From Capniomyces stellatus (Eukaryota; Kickxellomycota; Harpellomycetes; Harpellales; Legeriomycetaceae): a DNA stretch of 64,000 bases. The first letter of the stretch is position 1; each line of letters begins with the position of its first letter. Location: positions 210,099-274,098 of the forward strand of contig LUVW01000032.1 in assembly GCA_001661515.1 (NCBI GenBank). The letters run 5' to 3'. A program made the position numbers and the translations under genes. Shown piece by piece: positions 54,838 to 64,000 of this stretch. A model generated the notes under the pieces. The model ran no database searches. It saw only the letters and a list, made by a program, of their open reading frames with translations, and was not told where the DNA came from.

Positions 54838-57800
54838 ATGCCAAACAAGAGCCAGAGCGCCGGAAAAAAAAAGCAAAGCAGTAAATCATACAGTCCTTGT
54901 GTATGTCTAAGCAAGGTTGATCTATTTGAGTACCGACGTAGGGTTAAAATGTTCAAGACAAAGGTATCTGGGGGTGCCGAAGGCGAGGCCAGCAAAAGCA
55001 GCAAAAGCAAACAATTCAGGGCAAGTATATCTAATTCAGTAAAAAAGATAAAGTCGAAATTCAACAAAGAAACAAGTTCCAAAAGGAATAGCTTGGAGTA
55101 TAAAACAAATGAAAACAACAGCGTAATACAAAAACTAAACAATGAGGGAGCCCAGACAGAAACATTCGACAGCAAAACAATTGATGGAAGGATAGGGGAA
55201 TTTAAAAGTGAGGATTCGGTTACTTGGAGAGATTCGACATTGAAGGCTAATAAAAAGGAATTCAATGGTGGAGCAATAGGAGAACGTAATGTCCTGACGT
55301 CAGAAGGCAGTAAATATATTATACACAGCGAGTATAGCAAAAGGGAAGAGCGTGGGTTTGAGAACGAGAAACCGAGGGCGGCAAATTCCACAATAAAAAA
55401 CATTCCAAGGAATTCGCTAAATTCCATAAGGTCACGAGAAAGCATTGGAATAGGGACAATTGTACTACAAAAACAGACTTTTGAAGGGGAGTTGTGGGGA
55501 GTTGGTGTTGGTGGTCACAGAGAAAGGAAAGAAAACGGCGAGTTGGAGTTGTACTTACCAACAGGAAAAAAAACCTTAAGTTTGTATGGCGAAAAGGGGG
55601 GTAGGCCAAGAAAAGACAGCATGCCTGTTTGGTTTAAGTATTCTAACATTGAGATGCCACGAGTTGGGAGGCCGAACTCAGTGGTGAGCGGCCAAAGATG
55701 GCGAGAGGCTAGTGAGCCGATAGATTTGGCGAAGCAGCGTGAAGGGCGAGGGCATTTGGGTGAACCAAGTCCAGAAAGTACATTGGCAAAGCTAAAAGAA
55801 ATAGAGGAGGATATTGATAGGTATAGGAGGATGAAGAAGGCCAGAGAAAGCAAGTATATAGAACAAGGGATTATTAAAGAAAGGGGAGGCAGGGCTTCAA
55901 CCAAAGTAAGGTCAACATACCGAGATGATAGACAGGTAGAAACAACACCATACCTAGAATTTGAGAGGAAACATATAGATAAGCTAACAGGTGGTAAAAG
56001 TGTAGAGAACAGCTGGGGTTTGAGTTTCCGGCCAGCTTTTGATAGTGGAATAAATAGAGAAATGAACAGAGAAGCGGTTGTAGAAAGTGACAGAGAGGAT
56101 ATTTTAGAAATGAATAAAGGAATGGGAGAAGAAAAAGATGTTAAAGATAGTGTAGCTAGAGTAAACAGTAGCGAAGATGATGAGATGTATAAGAGTATGG
56201 AGCTAGCTTTTGAGGCTTTGGAGTTGTTTTTGGATTCAAAATACACCAAATCAGAGGAAATATTGTTAGAAAGAATAAAGGATTCGAATATTTATGCAGC
56301 GGAGGGGTATGCAGCAATCCAATTGATAAAGGCGGTGTTATCGTTTGACAAGAATGTGCTGGAAACGTCGTTCAAAGCAAGCGCAGAGTTGGTGGAAATA
56401 GCACAGGAGCGGCGCAAAGGGGAGAGGAAGGGGATCGAGTCGGGGGTGGGGGCAAACGTTACAGAAATAGCAGGGTCGATATTTGGGTGGGTGAAGGCGG
56501 GGGCCAGTAGAGTAGGGGTAGCGGGGAAAGGGAAGAGCAATGAGATGTATGGTAGGTTGAGGGCGATGAAGATGGGGCAGCGGCACGCAGAGCTTATTTG
56601 TGCGGAGGGGTACTTGATCAAGGCGGTGGCGAACATAGTGTTGAGCGAGGGGCTGATTGGGTTTTTAAAAGAGGGGTGGAACATCAAAACGGCGTATTCG
56701 ATATACAAGGAAAACTTTGGGTTTGTGAAATGGAGTTTGGCAAAAGAGAGTAAGGAGGCGGTTGAGGCAAGCAAAGGGCTGGACCAGGAGTTTATAAGCG
56801 GGGTTTATTTTGGGGTTGGGGTGTTCAACTTGATACTGAGCATGATGCCCAAAAGGCTGATTAAAATGATAGAGATAATTGGACTGTCGGTAAACAAAAA
56901 TGCTGGGCTGAATCTGCTGATTAAGTCGGCGAGTTTCTCAACTGAAGAAGGACTGGATTTAGAATATGGGCTAGATTTGGAGCCAAAATTAGATTTGGGA
57001 TTAGGTTTGGATTTGGATTTGGATAAAGATAGCGTATCATCTAAAGATTCATTTGTAACAGCACCAGATGAAATTGAAGAGTTGAAAAAAGAAGAAGAAG
57101 AAGAAGAAGAAGAAGAAGAAGAAGAAAAGAACTTGGATAGTGAAGAGAGGCGAAGGTTGAAGGGAGGGTTGCGATCAGAGCTAAGCGTGCTAGTGTTGTT
57201 GGCTTACCATACGGTTTTATGTCCAGAAACAGGAATAAGCGATTATGACTTGAGAATGGCGAGGCGGCTGATCAGGCTTCAGAACGAAAGGTTTAGAAAC
57301 AGTATTTTGATAAAGTACTATGCGGGAAGAGTGGAGGAATTGCAAAAGAATCTGGACAAGGCAATAGTGTACTACGACATGATGAGTACCAATAGGGACG
57401 AGGAAGAAGAGTATAGAAAAAGAGCAAGAAATGAGTGTGGAGAAAGTAGCGGAGACAGTGATAGCCAAGTAAACGACAATGGGTACTGGCTGAAGTTGGG
57501 ACATATGGGGGTATGGCAGCGGTCGCTTTCAAAGATGTGTTTATGTGAGTGGGCATCTGCAGGGGAAGGATTTGAGAAGCTGCGGAAAGAGAGTGGGTGG
57601 AGCAAGGCAGTTTATACATACTGTGTTGCGGTTTGTGCATGGGAAACTTATCTGATAAATATCCAAAATACCACTAAATCAGACACTAAATCAGACACTA
57701 AATCCGACACCAACACTAAGCTGTTCAAGCTGATATGCAGCCGATTCAGTTCAATCCAAAGCCTTAAAAGAAAAATAGCCGGCAAGACGATGGCTGTGGA

Positions 57801-59466
57801 AAAGTTTGCGTTGAGAAAGGCGAGGAAGTTTGAGCTCCAAAACAACTACCTGCTGAGGCCTGGGCTTGAGTTGCTGGTTGTTTATAATTGTTTTCCCAAA
57901 CTGCGCAAGCAGATGCTGCTTCGATTGCTTGGCGAAATCGACCTGGAGGTAGAACGCAGCCTGGTCTCCAGACACTGCACCAAGCTCAGCAAAAAGCCTG
58001 CGAGTGTGGGCGGGTGTAGTTCCAGCACCAGCCTGGACATCGGAAATGCCAACAATTTGCTCAACAACACTGCTAGTTTCGGCAAACTGGGCTCGGTTAC
58101 GTTTCAAGATCTTAGTCAAGTTTGGTCAAAGTGCAACTCGCTGTCAAAACTGGAAACCAAAGCCAGCCAGCAGTCTAAAAACAGCACTATTCAGCCTCCC
58201 CCAGCTGGCTTGAGGCAAGAGTTGTTGGACAGCACATTTTCAATTCCATCACAAGCAGAAACTGCGCATGAAAACGGCTGTGCGGCCAAAAGTGATCCAG
58301 CCTGTCTTCAAAGCTGGCATCAGTACTATGTGGATGACTTGGCGCTGCTTTTGATGATTAGAGCATTTGCAAACAGCTTTTTGTCAATTGAATGTTTGGA
58401 GAAAAGTAAGCTCTCAAACACCTCAGTTGGCCGTGGTGACAACTTGCCGAATAGTATCAGCGACTCTTACCCAAATATTGGGTATGGAACTGGTCATGAA
58501 AACAGTTATTCTGTTGGGAAAAGCAAGTTTGGTGGAGATTTGGAAAGCGAATATTACGCTCAAAGCGCGCGAATATCGGCTGTCAGGTGTCTACGGCTTT
58601 CTCCATACGTCAAGCTTGACCACTACATTCTTGTCTATGCGCGATATATATTGGGGATCATTTACTTGAACCTTGAGAAACTAGGCCACAAACCTGCACA
58701 AAACAGGTCTATAGCCAAGTCTCACTTTGAATCTATCATCAGTGGTTCCACATTTCAAATTCCACCAGAGACTTTTGTTTACGTGAACAAGTGCAGTAAT
58801 GCATCTTTTAATGACAACCAAAGACTAAGTTCTGGCTCAAACACATACTCTAATCAACCAAGCGTACTAAGTCTTAAGCAGTACGACTCCAAGTACTTGG
58901 CTGAACGCTGGTGGTACTCTCCGTACTTTGACAAAGAACTGAACTGCCACCTACACCACCTTTCCAACACCAACACCAACACCAACACCAACACCAACAT
59001 ATCAGACATCAGTATTGTCAACTGCGGCGTTGGTTCTGCTGCAAAAACTGACACTGGGACCAACAAGGCTCGATTGGACGCCCATTACTTGGACTCTAAA
59101 TCCAAAACATCAAGTTCAAGTTGTAGCCCACAGACCAATCAAAACATCAACAAAAACATTAATGAAATAAAGTCTAAAAATCAAAATTCCATCCTTGTAG
59201 TTTTGGATTCTAACCTTCCAAATAATCAGTGTACAGTAACGCAACAAATACACACCAATTCACATCAACCAGGACACAGCACAGCACCCAGCTCAGTGTA
59301 TGGGAGCAGCGAGGCTTTAGAAGGCAACCAGAGCAATCCCAATTTCTGTTTAACTGAGCTGGACACAAAGTTTGGGTGGTACAAAACCAAGTCAAAAACG
59401 CCAAAGTACTCGATGCAATCCAAAATAGAAACTTTTACGCACAACATTCTTAACAGCGAATTCTGA
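54838..59466 (+). CDS. Iml2/TTC39-type (DUF3808) protein, enlarged (1542 aa)
   Basis: Member of the Iml2/TTC39 family, which in yeast is linked to clearance of lipid-droplet-associated inclusion bodies. The first ATG in the frame is at 54838; the TTG upstream is not used. The N-terminal ~450 residues are basic, Ser/Lys/Glu-rich and disordered. The family domain starts near nt 56190 (MELAFEALELFLDSKYTKSE) with helical repeats, includes QRHAELICAEGYLIKAVANI, and reaches the diagnostic QEFISGVYFGVGVFNLILSM then MPKRLIKMIEIIGLS block at 56779-56890. A poly-Glu run from a GAA array (57095-57127) splits it from the later TPR-like half (nt 57160-57400, 57480-57650, 58540-58760), where further helix pairs occur. 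The tail has Asn-Thr repeats. It is about twice the length of yeast Iml2 (731 aa) owing to low-complexity insertions. Confidence 0.83.
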   Translation: MPNKSQSAGKKKQSSKSYSPCVCLSKVDLFEYRRRVKMFKTKVSGGAEGEASKSSKSKQFRASISNSVKKIKSKFNKETSSKRNSLEYKTNENNSVIQKLNNEGAQTETFDSKTIDGRIGEFKSEDSVTWRDSTLKANKKEFNGGAIGERNVLTSEGSKYIIHSEYSKREERGFENEKPRAANSTIKNIPRNSLNSIRSRESIGIGTIVLQKQTFEGELWGVGVGGHRERKENGELELYLPTGKKTLSLYGEKGGRPRKDSMPVWFKYSNIEMPRVGRPNSVVSGQRWREASEPIDLAKQREGRGHLGEPSPESTLAKLKEIEEDIDRYRRMKKARESKYIEQGIIKERGGRASTKVRSTYRDDRQVETTPYLEFERKHIDKLTGGKSVENSWGLSFRPAFDSGINREMNREAVVESDREDILEMNKGMGEEKDVKDSVARVNSSEDDEMYKSMELAFEALELFLDSKYTKSEEILLERIKDSNIYAAEGYAAIQLIKAVLSFDKNVLETSFKASAELVEIAQERRKGERKGIESGVGANVTEIAGSIFGWVKAGASRVGVAGKGKSNEMYGRLRAMKMGQRHAELICAEGYLIKAVANIVLSEGLIGFLKEGWNIKTAYSIYKENFGFVKWSLAKESKEAVEASKGLDQEFISGVYFGVGVFNLILSMMPKRLIKMIEIIGLSVNKNAGLNLLIKSASFSTEEGLDLEYGLDLEPKLDLGLGLDLDLDKDSVSSKDSFVTAPDEIEELKKEEEEEEEEEEEEKNLDSEERRRLKGGLRSELSVLVLLAYHTVLCPETGISDYDLRMARRLIRLQNERFRNSILIKYYAGRVEELQKNLDKAIVYYDMMSTNRDEEEEYRKRARNECGESSGDSDSQVNDNGYWLKLGHMGVWQRSLSKMCLCEWASAGEGFEKLRKESGWSKAVYTYCVAVCAWETYLINIQNTTKSDTKSDTKSDTNTKLFKLICSRFSSIQSLKRKIAGKTMAVEKFALRKARKFELQNNYLLRPGLELLVVYNCFPKLRKQMLLRLLGEIDLEVERSLVSRHCTKLSKKPASVGGCSSSTSLDIGNANNLLNNTASFGKLGSVTFQDLSQVWSKCNSLSKLETKASQQSKNSTIQPPPAGLRQELLDSTFSIPSQAETAHENGCAAKSDPACLQSWHQYYVDDLALLLMIRAFANSFLSIECLEKSKLSNTSVGRGDNLPNSISDSYPNIGYGTGHENSYSVGKSKFGGDLESEYYAQSARISAVRCLRLSPYVKLDHYILVYARYILGIIYLNLEKLGHKPAQNRSIAKSHFESIISGSTFQIPPETFVYVNKCSNASFNDNQRLSSGSNTYSNQPSVLSLKQYDSKYLAERWWYSPYFDKELNCHLHHLSNTNTNTNTNTNISDISIVNCGVGSAAKTDTGTNKARLDAHYLDSKSKTSSSSCSPQTNQNINKNINEIKSKNQNSILVVLDSNLPNNQCTVTQQIHTNSHQPGHSTAPSSVYGSSEALEGNQSNPNFCLTELDTKFGWYKTKSKTPKYSMQSKIETFTHNILNSEF
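57095..57127 (+). repeat. Coding GAA triplet run (poly-Glu)
   Basis: Eleven or so GAA codons in the Iml2-type gene, in frame. Confidence 0.9.
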
Positions 59467-59725
59467 AGCAATATCAGCAACAACTATTAAATGTTGAGAT
59501 AAACAGACATTTTACCTTTTAATTCTACCGGGGGGGGGGGGGGGGACTGATTTTAGACTTTGTTTTTGGGGTTATAAATATTATTTATGTCAAGTGTCAA
59601 TTAAAGTATAAAACAAATAAATAAATAAAAAATGAATGATTTATTTTGGTTGTTATTGTATGATTTATAAAGTCAAAGTAAGAGAGAGAAAAGAAATAAA
59701 GAAAGTGGTGTTTGTTATTCAATCT
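59467..59725. terminator. Convergent 3' region with G16 homopolymer
   Basis: About 260 bases between converging genes. A run of 16 G (59530-59545) follows CTACC. AATAAATAAATAAA strings near 59618-59630 could be polyadenylation signals for either strand. Confidence 0.5.
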
Positions 59726-62203
59726 TCAAGCACCCAGTCCTCTTCTTGCGCCTCTAACTACAGCCTTCACAGGATTCAGCATTCCATCACCAGTAGCACC
59801 CAGACTATTACCTGGAGTCCAGCCCATTCGAGCAAGCATTTGATGGCCCTTATTACTATCATCGATTTCTTTAGCTTCGCTGCCAACAACCGTCCCTTCG
59901 TTCCCTAACATAAGTTTCAATCTATTCTCGGGTCTGTTGGTGCCCTTTTTGCCCAGCTTCTCCCACTCATTCATGCCTTTCCCACCCTTCTTCCTGCGTC
60001 TTTCCTTGTCCATTTTGGACTCGTTTTTCAGATTTCTTGCAAACCGCTTCATTTCCCTTTTCGTTGATTTCCTGTCCGAAAAGCTGTGTGGGTTCCAATT
60101 CGCTGGGATTTCTTCCAAATCGCCCTCAACACCTTTCGATCTGTCTCTCACGGCCAGCTCAATAATTTGATGAATTTTCCATTGGTTGCGTGGAATCATT
60201 GTGTTGCTGGTTCTCGTTAGAATTGGATGCCTATTCTTGCCGCTACCAACCGATTTTGTTTTTATGCAGTATTCGCTTGCTAGTATGTGTACTATTCGTC
60301 TATCTCGCTTGTTCATTGGCCACAGCCAATAACTACCCAATTCATCATTATCTGCAAATTCTATGATTCTTCTGTGCACAAAATGGATATCCACAAAGTT
60401 CTGTTCTCCTATTTTATTGTTGGCCTTTTTCTCCTTTCTGCCTCTCCCCTTTGGTTTAATTCCCTTAAAGTTTGGATTCACTTTAACCAGTTTCCCATCC
60501 AGCTTGATGGGCACCACAGCTTTATTGCTTAACCCCATTTCATAATCATAATCATAATCATCTTCATCTTGATCACTTTCAATAACTTCATCATCCATTC
60601 TATTGTCATTGTCATTATTATCGTCCTCAATCACATCTACTTTTTTGATCTTGTATATTTTGGCTCCAACTTTGTTTTTGCCGCAATATGTATACCTGTT
60701 CTCCAGCAACTCTTTGAGTTTGTTTTTACTGGCTTTCCTTTCTTTTCTCTTCTCCTCATGAATCTTTTCCTTCTCCAATCTCCTTTGAGCCTTGATTTTA
60801 TCATTATTCAGCTTTTCAAGTACATATTTAACCGAATCGACTGGCTCTTCTGACTTGACGAATGTAATCTTTGATTCGCCTTTTTCAGCTTCTTTCACCT
60901 CCTTCTCCACTTCTCCTATCGGTTCCAAATCACATTTTTCTTCCAATTTCAGGCTCAGAGGTGCTGGGTTATCCTCAACGTTGTCAGGTGATGACACTGA
61001 CTTTACAAAAGATATCTTTGATTCGTCTCTACTTTGGCCTCTATTATTGTTTGTGCTGTTTGGTTGCGCTCGATAAGAATTTAAAGTCCCATTATTACTC
61101 ATAGGTCGAAACCCACTAGAATCAAAAATAGTGTTCAACGAATCAACATATTCCCTTGTCAAATACTTTGATGTGTTAGCAAAACTCGTCTTCTTTTCTA
61201 TTGTACTTTTCTCCTCATTTTCCGTTTTGCTATCTTTATCTCCTGCATTCATTTCAATTGTTGACTGTACTTTTGTTTGGTTTTCTGCCTCGTTTTCCTC
61301 TTTTGCCTTATTCATTTCAAAGCCTTTAAATCCAAAGTTAAATCCTTTCCCAAAATCAAGCATATTCCCTTCAGTGCCCTCATTTCTCAAATCCAAATCA
61401 GCATCTTCCTCACGGTTCAGAATTATGTCTAAATCTGATTCGGACTCTGATTCTGACACTGAAACTGATTCTGAATCTGTATATAACTCTACTTCTGAAT
61501 CTAATTCTGACTCTGAATCTAACACCAACTCTGAATCCAACTCTGAATCCAACTCTGAATCCAACTCTGAATCTAAACTATCCATATCATCCATTTCTCT
61601 CCTGTCCAAAGAATCTCCTTCTTGGAAATCTGAGCCAGATTCACTAGAGTTCCATTCACTATCAGGGTTTTCTATGCTTTCGATAATTCTTGCCCTGCTT
61701 ATTACTGTATCCAAGTATTCTTGGCCATCTTCCCCACCAAGCACATTGTCTGCATAATCTTTTAATATGCTTTCATCAATACTATCATCACTTCCAAACA
61801 CATTCTGTTTATTACTGGATTTCTTTTTATTCTTTTTAATGCTGAATTTACTGAACTTGATCTCGTTTTTGCTTTTTTCATTTAGCCCCATGCTAACTAC
61901 ACCTTTTGAATCCACTGTTGCTGATCCTATTTTCAGCTCTGCAAACTCTGTGATACTCCCTGATAATGCCCCAAACCCATGTCCAAAATCGATTGTTTTG
62001 CCTTTTGATTTAGACTCTATCGCCTTGGCACTTTTTTTCCGTGATGTACATTCCTTAATCTTTCGATTTTTTTTTATATCGAGAATGTATTTGACTTTTG
62101 AATACTCGGTTTCGGGCTTATAACTCTCTGAATTATCTTTTGTTTCTTTTGCTCCCACTGTGTCAATCATAAACAGCGAATTATCGTCGATTTGACTTTC
62201 CAT
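59726..62203 (-). CDS. SQS1: SQS1-like R3H and G-patch protein (825 aa)
   Basis: Nuclear or nucleolar co-factor that in yeast (Sqs1/Pfa1) activates the DEAH helicase Prp43 in ribosome biogenesis and spliceosome recycling. The order of domains fits: an acidic, Ser/Asp/Glu-rich N-terminal half with SELD repeats (~nt 61560-61430); a basic linker; an R3H domain (~625-690) around LWPMNKRDRRIVHILASEY; and a C-terminal G-patch (~786-825) beginning GHQMLARMGWTPGNSLG and ending at the extreme C-terminus (ARRGLGA). Start ATG at 62203. Convergent with the Iml2-type gene. Confidence 0.9.
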   Translation of the reverse strand: MESQIDDNSLFMIDTVGAKETKDNSESYKPETEYSKVKYILDIKKNRKIKECTSRKKSAKAIESKSKGKTIDFGHGFGALSGSITEFAELKIGSATVDSKGVVSMGLNEKSKNEIKFSKFSIKKNKKKSSNKQNVFGSDDSIDESILKDYADNVLGGEDGQEYLDTVISRARIIESIENPDSEWNSSESGSDFQEGDSLDRREMDDMDSLDSELDSELDSELDSELVLDSESELDSEVELYTDSESVSVSESESESDLDIILNREEDADLDLRNEGTEGNMLDFGKGFNFGFKGFEMNKAKEENEAENQTKVQSTIEMNAGDKDSKTENEEKSTIEKKTSFANTSKYLTREYVDSLNTIFDSSGFRPMSNNGTLNSYRAQPNSTNNNRGQSRDESKISFVKSVSSPDNVEDNPAPLSLKLEEKCDLEPIGEVEKEVKEAEKGESKITFVKSEEPVDSVKYVLEKLNNDKIKAQRRLEKEKIHEEKRKERKASKNKLKELLENRYTYCGKNKVGAKIYKIKKVDVIEDDNNDNDNRMDDEVIESDQDEDDYDYDYEMGLSNKAVVPIKLDGKLVKVNPNFKGIKPKGRGRKEKKANNKIGEQNFVDIHFVHRRIIEFADNDELGSYWLWPMNKRDRRIVHILASEYCIKTKSVGSGKNRHPILTRTSNTMIPRNQWKIHQIIELAVRDRSKGVEGDLEEIPANWNPHSFSDRKSTKREMKRFARNLKNESKMDKERRRKKGGKGMNEWEKLGKKGTNRPENRLKLMLGNEGTVVGSEAKEIDDSNKGHQMLARMGWTPGNSLGATGDGMLNPVKAVVRGARRGLGA

Positions 62204-62935
62204 TTTTTTTTTTTTACTATTTTATTTTATCTGGCACCTGTCTTTTGCACTCTTGTTCCTGTTTCCCAGCTATTGTGAAGGTGGATGTGTTAATTTGCTC
62301 AATACTCTTGAAAGTCAAACCTGGTTCCTTCTTACTTTGTTGACCCGAGATGACTGCTTTTAAACTTTTACTTTTACGTCTTGAACTGCAAGTGCTTCAA
62401 AGTTTGTAAAAAAAAAAAAAAAAAAGAGTGTAAATTATACAGCTAAATTTTCTTATTTGATTTCAATCATGATTTTTGGTAATACCCATCTACCTATTTA
62501 TATTTTTTATGTTGATTTAATTGGCTAAAAGACATGTTCTTTAATTTTAAAAAAATATATTCTGCTTTTAACCAGCCAATTAACTAATCCAACAGTTTTA
62601 CGCAGTTTATTTTATTTCTGTTTATTGACAAAGGTTGACATTTTTTGTTGAATAGTGGTTTAAACCTAAAAAGTAGAAAAAAAAACTGTCCTTAACAGAT
62701 TAAATGCAATCAAATAGACACAACAAATGCAATTAACGTTTAAATCAGTTCGTCAGTCGAGTTGGGTCCGAAAGCGTTGCTGCGGAAGACATTTATATCA
62801 CTGATGTTGTTAATTTTTATCAAATTGACACAATTTATATAACAAACACAAACGTTCAATCAAACAACAGTATCTAGTCAAAAAAAAACATAAGCAAAAT
62901 ATTGATATATAGTGCTGGTAAAATAAATTAATAGA
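62204..62935. other. Intergenic region between coiled-coil gene and SQS1-like gene
   Basis: About 730 bases, AT-rich, with a 17-base A run (~62409-62425). Probable promoter of the SQS1-like gene. Nothing else recognised. Confidence 0.5.
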
Positions 62936-63421
62936 TTATGCACCAAATATCTCTTTGTTATTCTCTTCGATTTGGACTTTTTTTAACTTGAACTCTTTCT
63001 CCAACTCGTCAAACCTGCTGGTGCTAACATCTATCTCTTTCCCCAATCTTTTAACAGACGCGTCAAGGATATCAACCTTTTCTTCCATCTCTTTTAACTG
63101 CGCTCTTACAGCAAGTAAACTCGAGTCAGTGGCTGCTATTTTCACTTGTATGCTCACTATCCTTTTTGCTACAGCTTCGTTATGCATGTCGAGTCTGATT
63201 CTCTCCCCCTTCCTTCTTTTTATGTCCTCAATCACCAAGTCGCTTTGGCTTGACAAGCTTTCCAACTTGGATATTTTCTCTGTTAACAAACCTATTTCGT
63301 CGCATTGCACCAGCTTGGTTTTGTTCATTACCTCGATTTTCTGCTCAGCTACACTGCTCCGGTTCAAGTCTTTAATAGCTTGATCTTTTTTGTGTTTAAT
63401 GTTCTCTAATAAATCGTCCAT
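62936..63421 (-). CDS. Coiled-coil protein (161 aa), unassigned
   Basis: ATG at 63421 with an in-frame TAA a few codons upstream; stop at 62938-62936. Nearly the whole chain has coiled-coil heptad character (IGLLTEKISKLESL, LLAVRAQLKEMEEKV, RFDELEKEFKLKKVQ) with no globular domain or known motif. It could be a small complete protein or the last exon of a longer coiled-coil protein such as a kinetochore or tethering subunit whose 5' exons lie beyond 63.42 kb; an AAAGCAG string just upstream could act as acceptor. No family recognised. Confidence 0.6.
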   Translation of the reverse strand: MDDLLENIKHKKDQAIKDLNRSSVAEQKIEVMNKTKLVQCDEIGLLTEKISKLESLSSQSDLVIEDIKRRKGERIRLDMHNEAVAKRIVSIQVKIAATDSSLLAVRAQLKEMEEKVDILDASVKRLGKEIDVSTSRFDELEKEFKLKKVQIEENNKEIFGA

Positions 63422-64000
63422 CTCGACTTTTACCTGCTTTACTCTTGTTTTTCCAGATTATTATCAATACTATTCTCCTAAAAGGGTATTGTCCAAATTT
63501 ACCTATCTTTTTTCTTCTAAAACAGAGCTTTGACAGTTTATCAAATATAAAGTGTATACTTATATTGATGTTTATTTTTATTTTTATTTTTGTATATTTT
63601 AATATTCTTCTAGCCAAGTTGTGATGTTTTCTTAACTTTCAAAATACAAATAGTGCCGACTCATCAGTGTATACTTCTATGATTGATGTAAGGCGATGCA
63701 TGCTATGCTTATTCTAGAGCCAATTTTAACCACACAGGTCTGAATATCAACATATTATTATGGCATAAATAATCCAATAACCTAAAGAAAAAGAATAATA
63801 ATAGCGACACTCACCAACACCTTCTACAAACTTTGTTCTATGCATAACTCAAAGCGGCTTTAGAAGTATATAAAAAAACACACCAATTAAACCGAGCATA
63901 TATTCACAAGTTAATAAAATCGTGGTATAACGACTGTAGTATTGCATTTGTGATGTGGTGTTTATGATGCTATTTTTGAGGGAAGGGGGGGGGGGGGGGG
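63422..64000. other. AT-rich window end, finishing in a G homopolymer
   Basis: No gene recognised. The window finishes in a run of at least 16 G (63985-64000), preceded by GGGAA. Confidence 0.5.

Noticed and set aside
55515..56774. 244- and 160-codon minus-strand frames
   Set aside because: Antisense of the Iml2-type gene, Ser/Leu/Phe-rich through GAA/AAG codon mirror.
1..64000. CRISPR array, prophage or insertion sequence
   Set aside because: The DNA is eukaryotic (spliceosomal introns, fungal genes); tandem repeats here have no unique spacers, and no transposase or integrase frame was seen.

Overview
The window is nuclear DNA of an AT-rich fungus. Fungal identity rests on a GH72/X8 beta-1,3-glucanosyltransferase, a delta-9 desaturase carrying a C-terminal cytochrome b5, an Atg29 autophagy factor, a MATA-type HMG-box protein and an Iml2-type protein. 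Three CBM19-like chitin-binding modules in a secreted protein, long AT-rich spacers and abundant low-complexity tails suggest an early-diverging lineage, possibly Kickxellomycotina such as the insect-gut Harpellales. That placement is inference, not shown by any marker here.

Layout: 1-3027 (+) lipin/phosphatidate phosphatase, 5' end cut by the window. 4033-4902 (-) secreted charge-segregated Lys/Tyr-rich protein. 7985-9181 (+) OLE1-type desaturase. 10627-12201 (+) GAS-type glucanosyltransferase. 12677-15654 (-) seven-exon ATG29. 17752-22407 (+) two-exon ABCC transporter with degenerate ATP sites. 24352-26493 (+) PPR-like, probably mitochondrial protein. 27250-29580 (+) three-exon TAF10 with a very long repeat-bearing N-terminus. 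30053-30779 (-) two-exon 3-hydroxyanthranilate dioxygenase (BNA1). 32530-35487 (-) three-exon 6-phosphofructo-2-kinase/fructose-2,6-bisphosphatase. 38494-40410 (+) collagen-like/CBM19 secreted protein interrupted by an inverted minisatellite. 41061-43669 (+) eleven-exon GCN5 acetyltransferase. 44009-45595 (-) MATA-HMG protein. 52216-53853 (+) divergent cytochrome P450. 54838-59466 (+) Iml2/TTC39-type protein. 59726-62203 (-) SQS1-like R3H/G-patch protein. 62936-63421 (-) coiled-coil protein. Long spacers (notably 4.9-8.0, 35.5-38.5 and 45.6-52.2 kb) hold little recognisable coding sequence.

The genes are mostly unrelated housekeeping functions. Links that can be drawn: lipin and the desaturase act in lipid synthesis; TAF10 and GCN5 are both SAGA subunits 11 kb apart; two secreted proteins share an early Lys-Arg-Gln site and strongly charged low-complexity domains. 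Spliced models for ATG29, TAF10, BNA1, PFKFB, GCN5 and the ABC gene were built by hand; each closes in frame with GT-AG introns, except one GC-AG intron in GCN5. The most unusual items are the split CBM19/collagen-like gene, the Lys/Tyr- and Asp-rich secreted protein, and the ABC transporter with crippled nucleotide-binding motifs.
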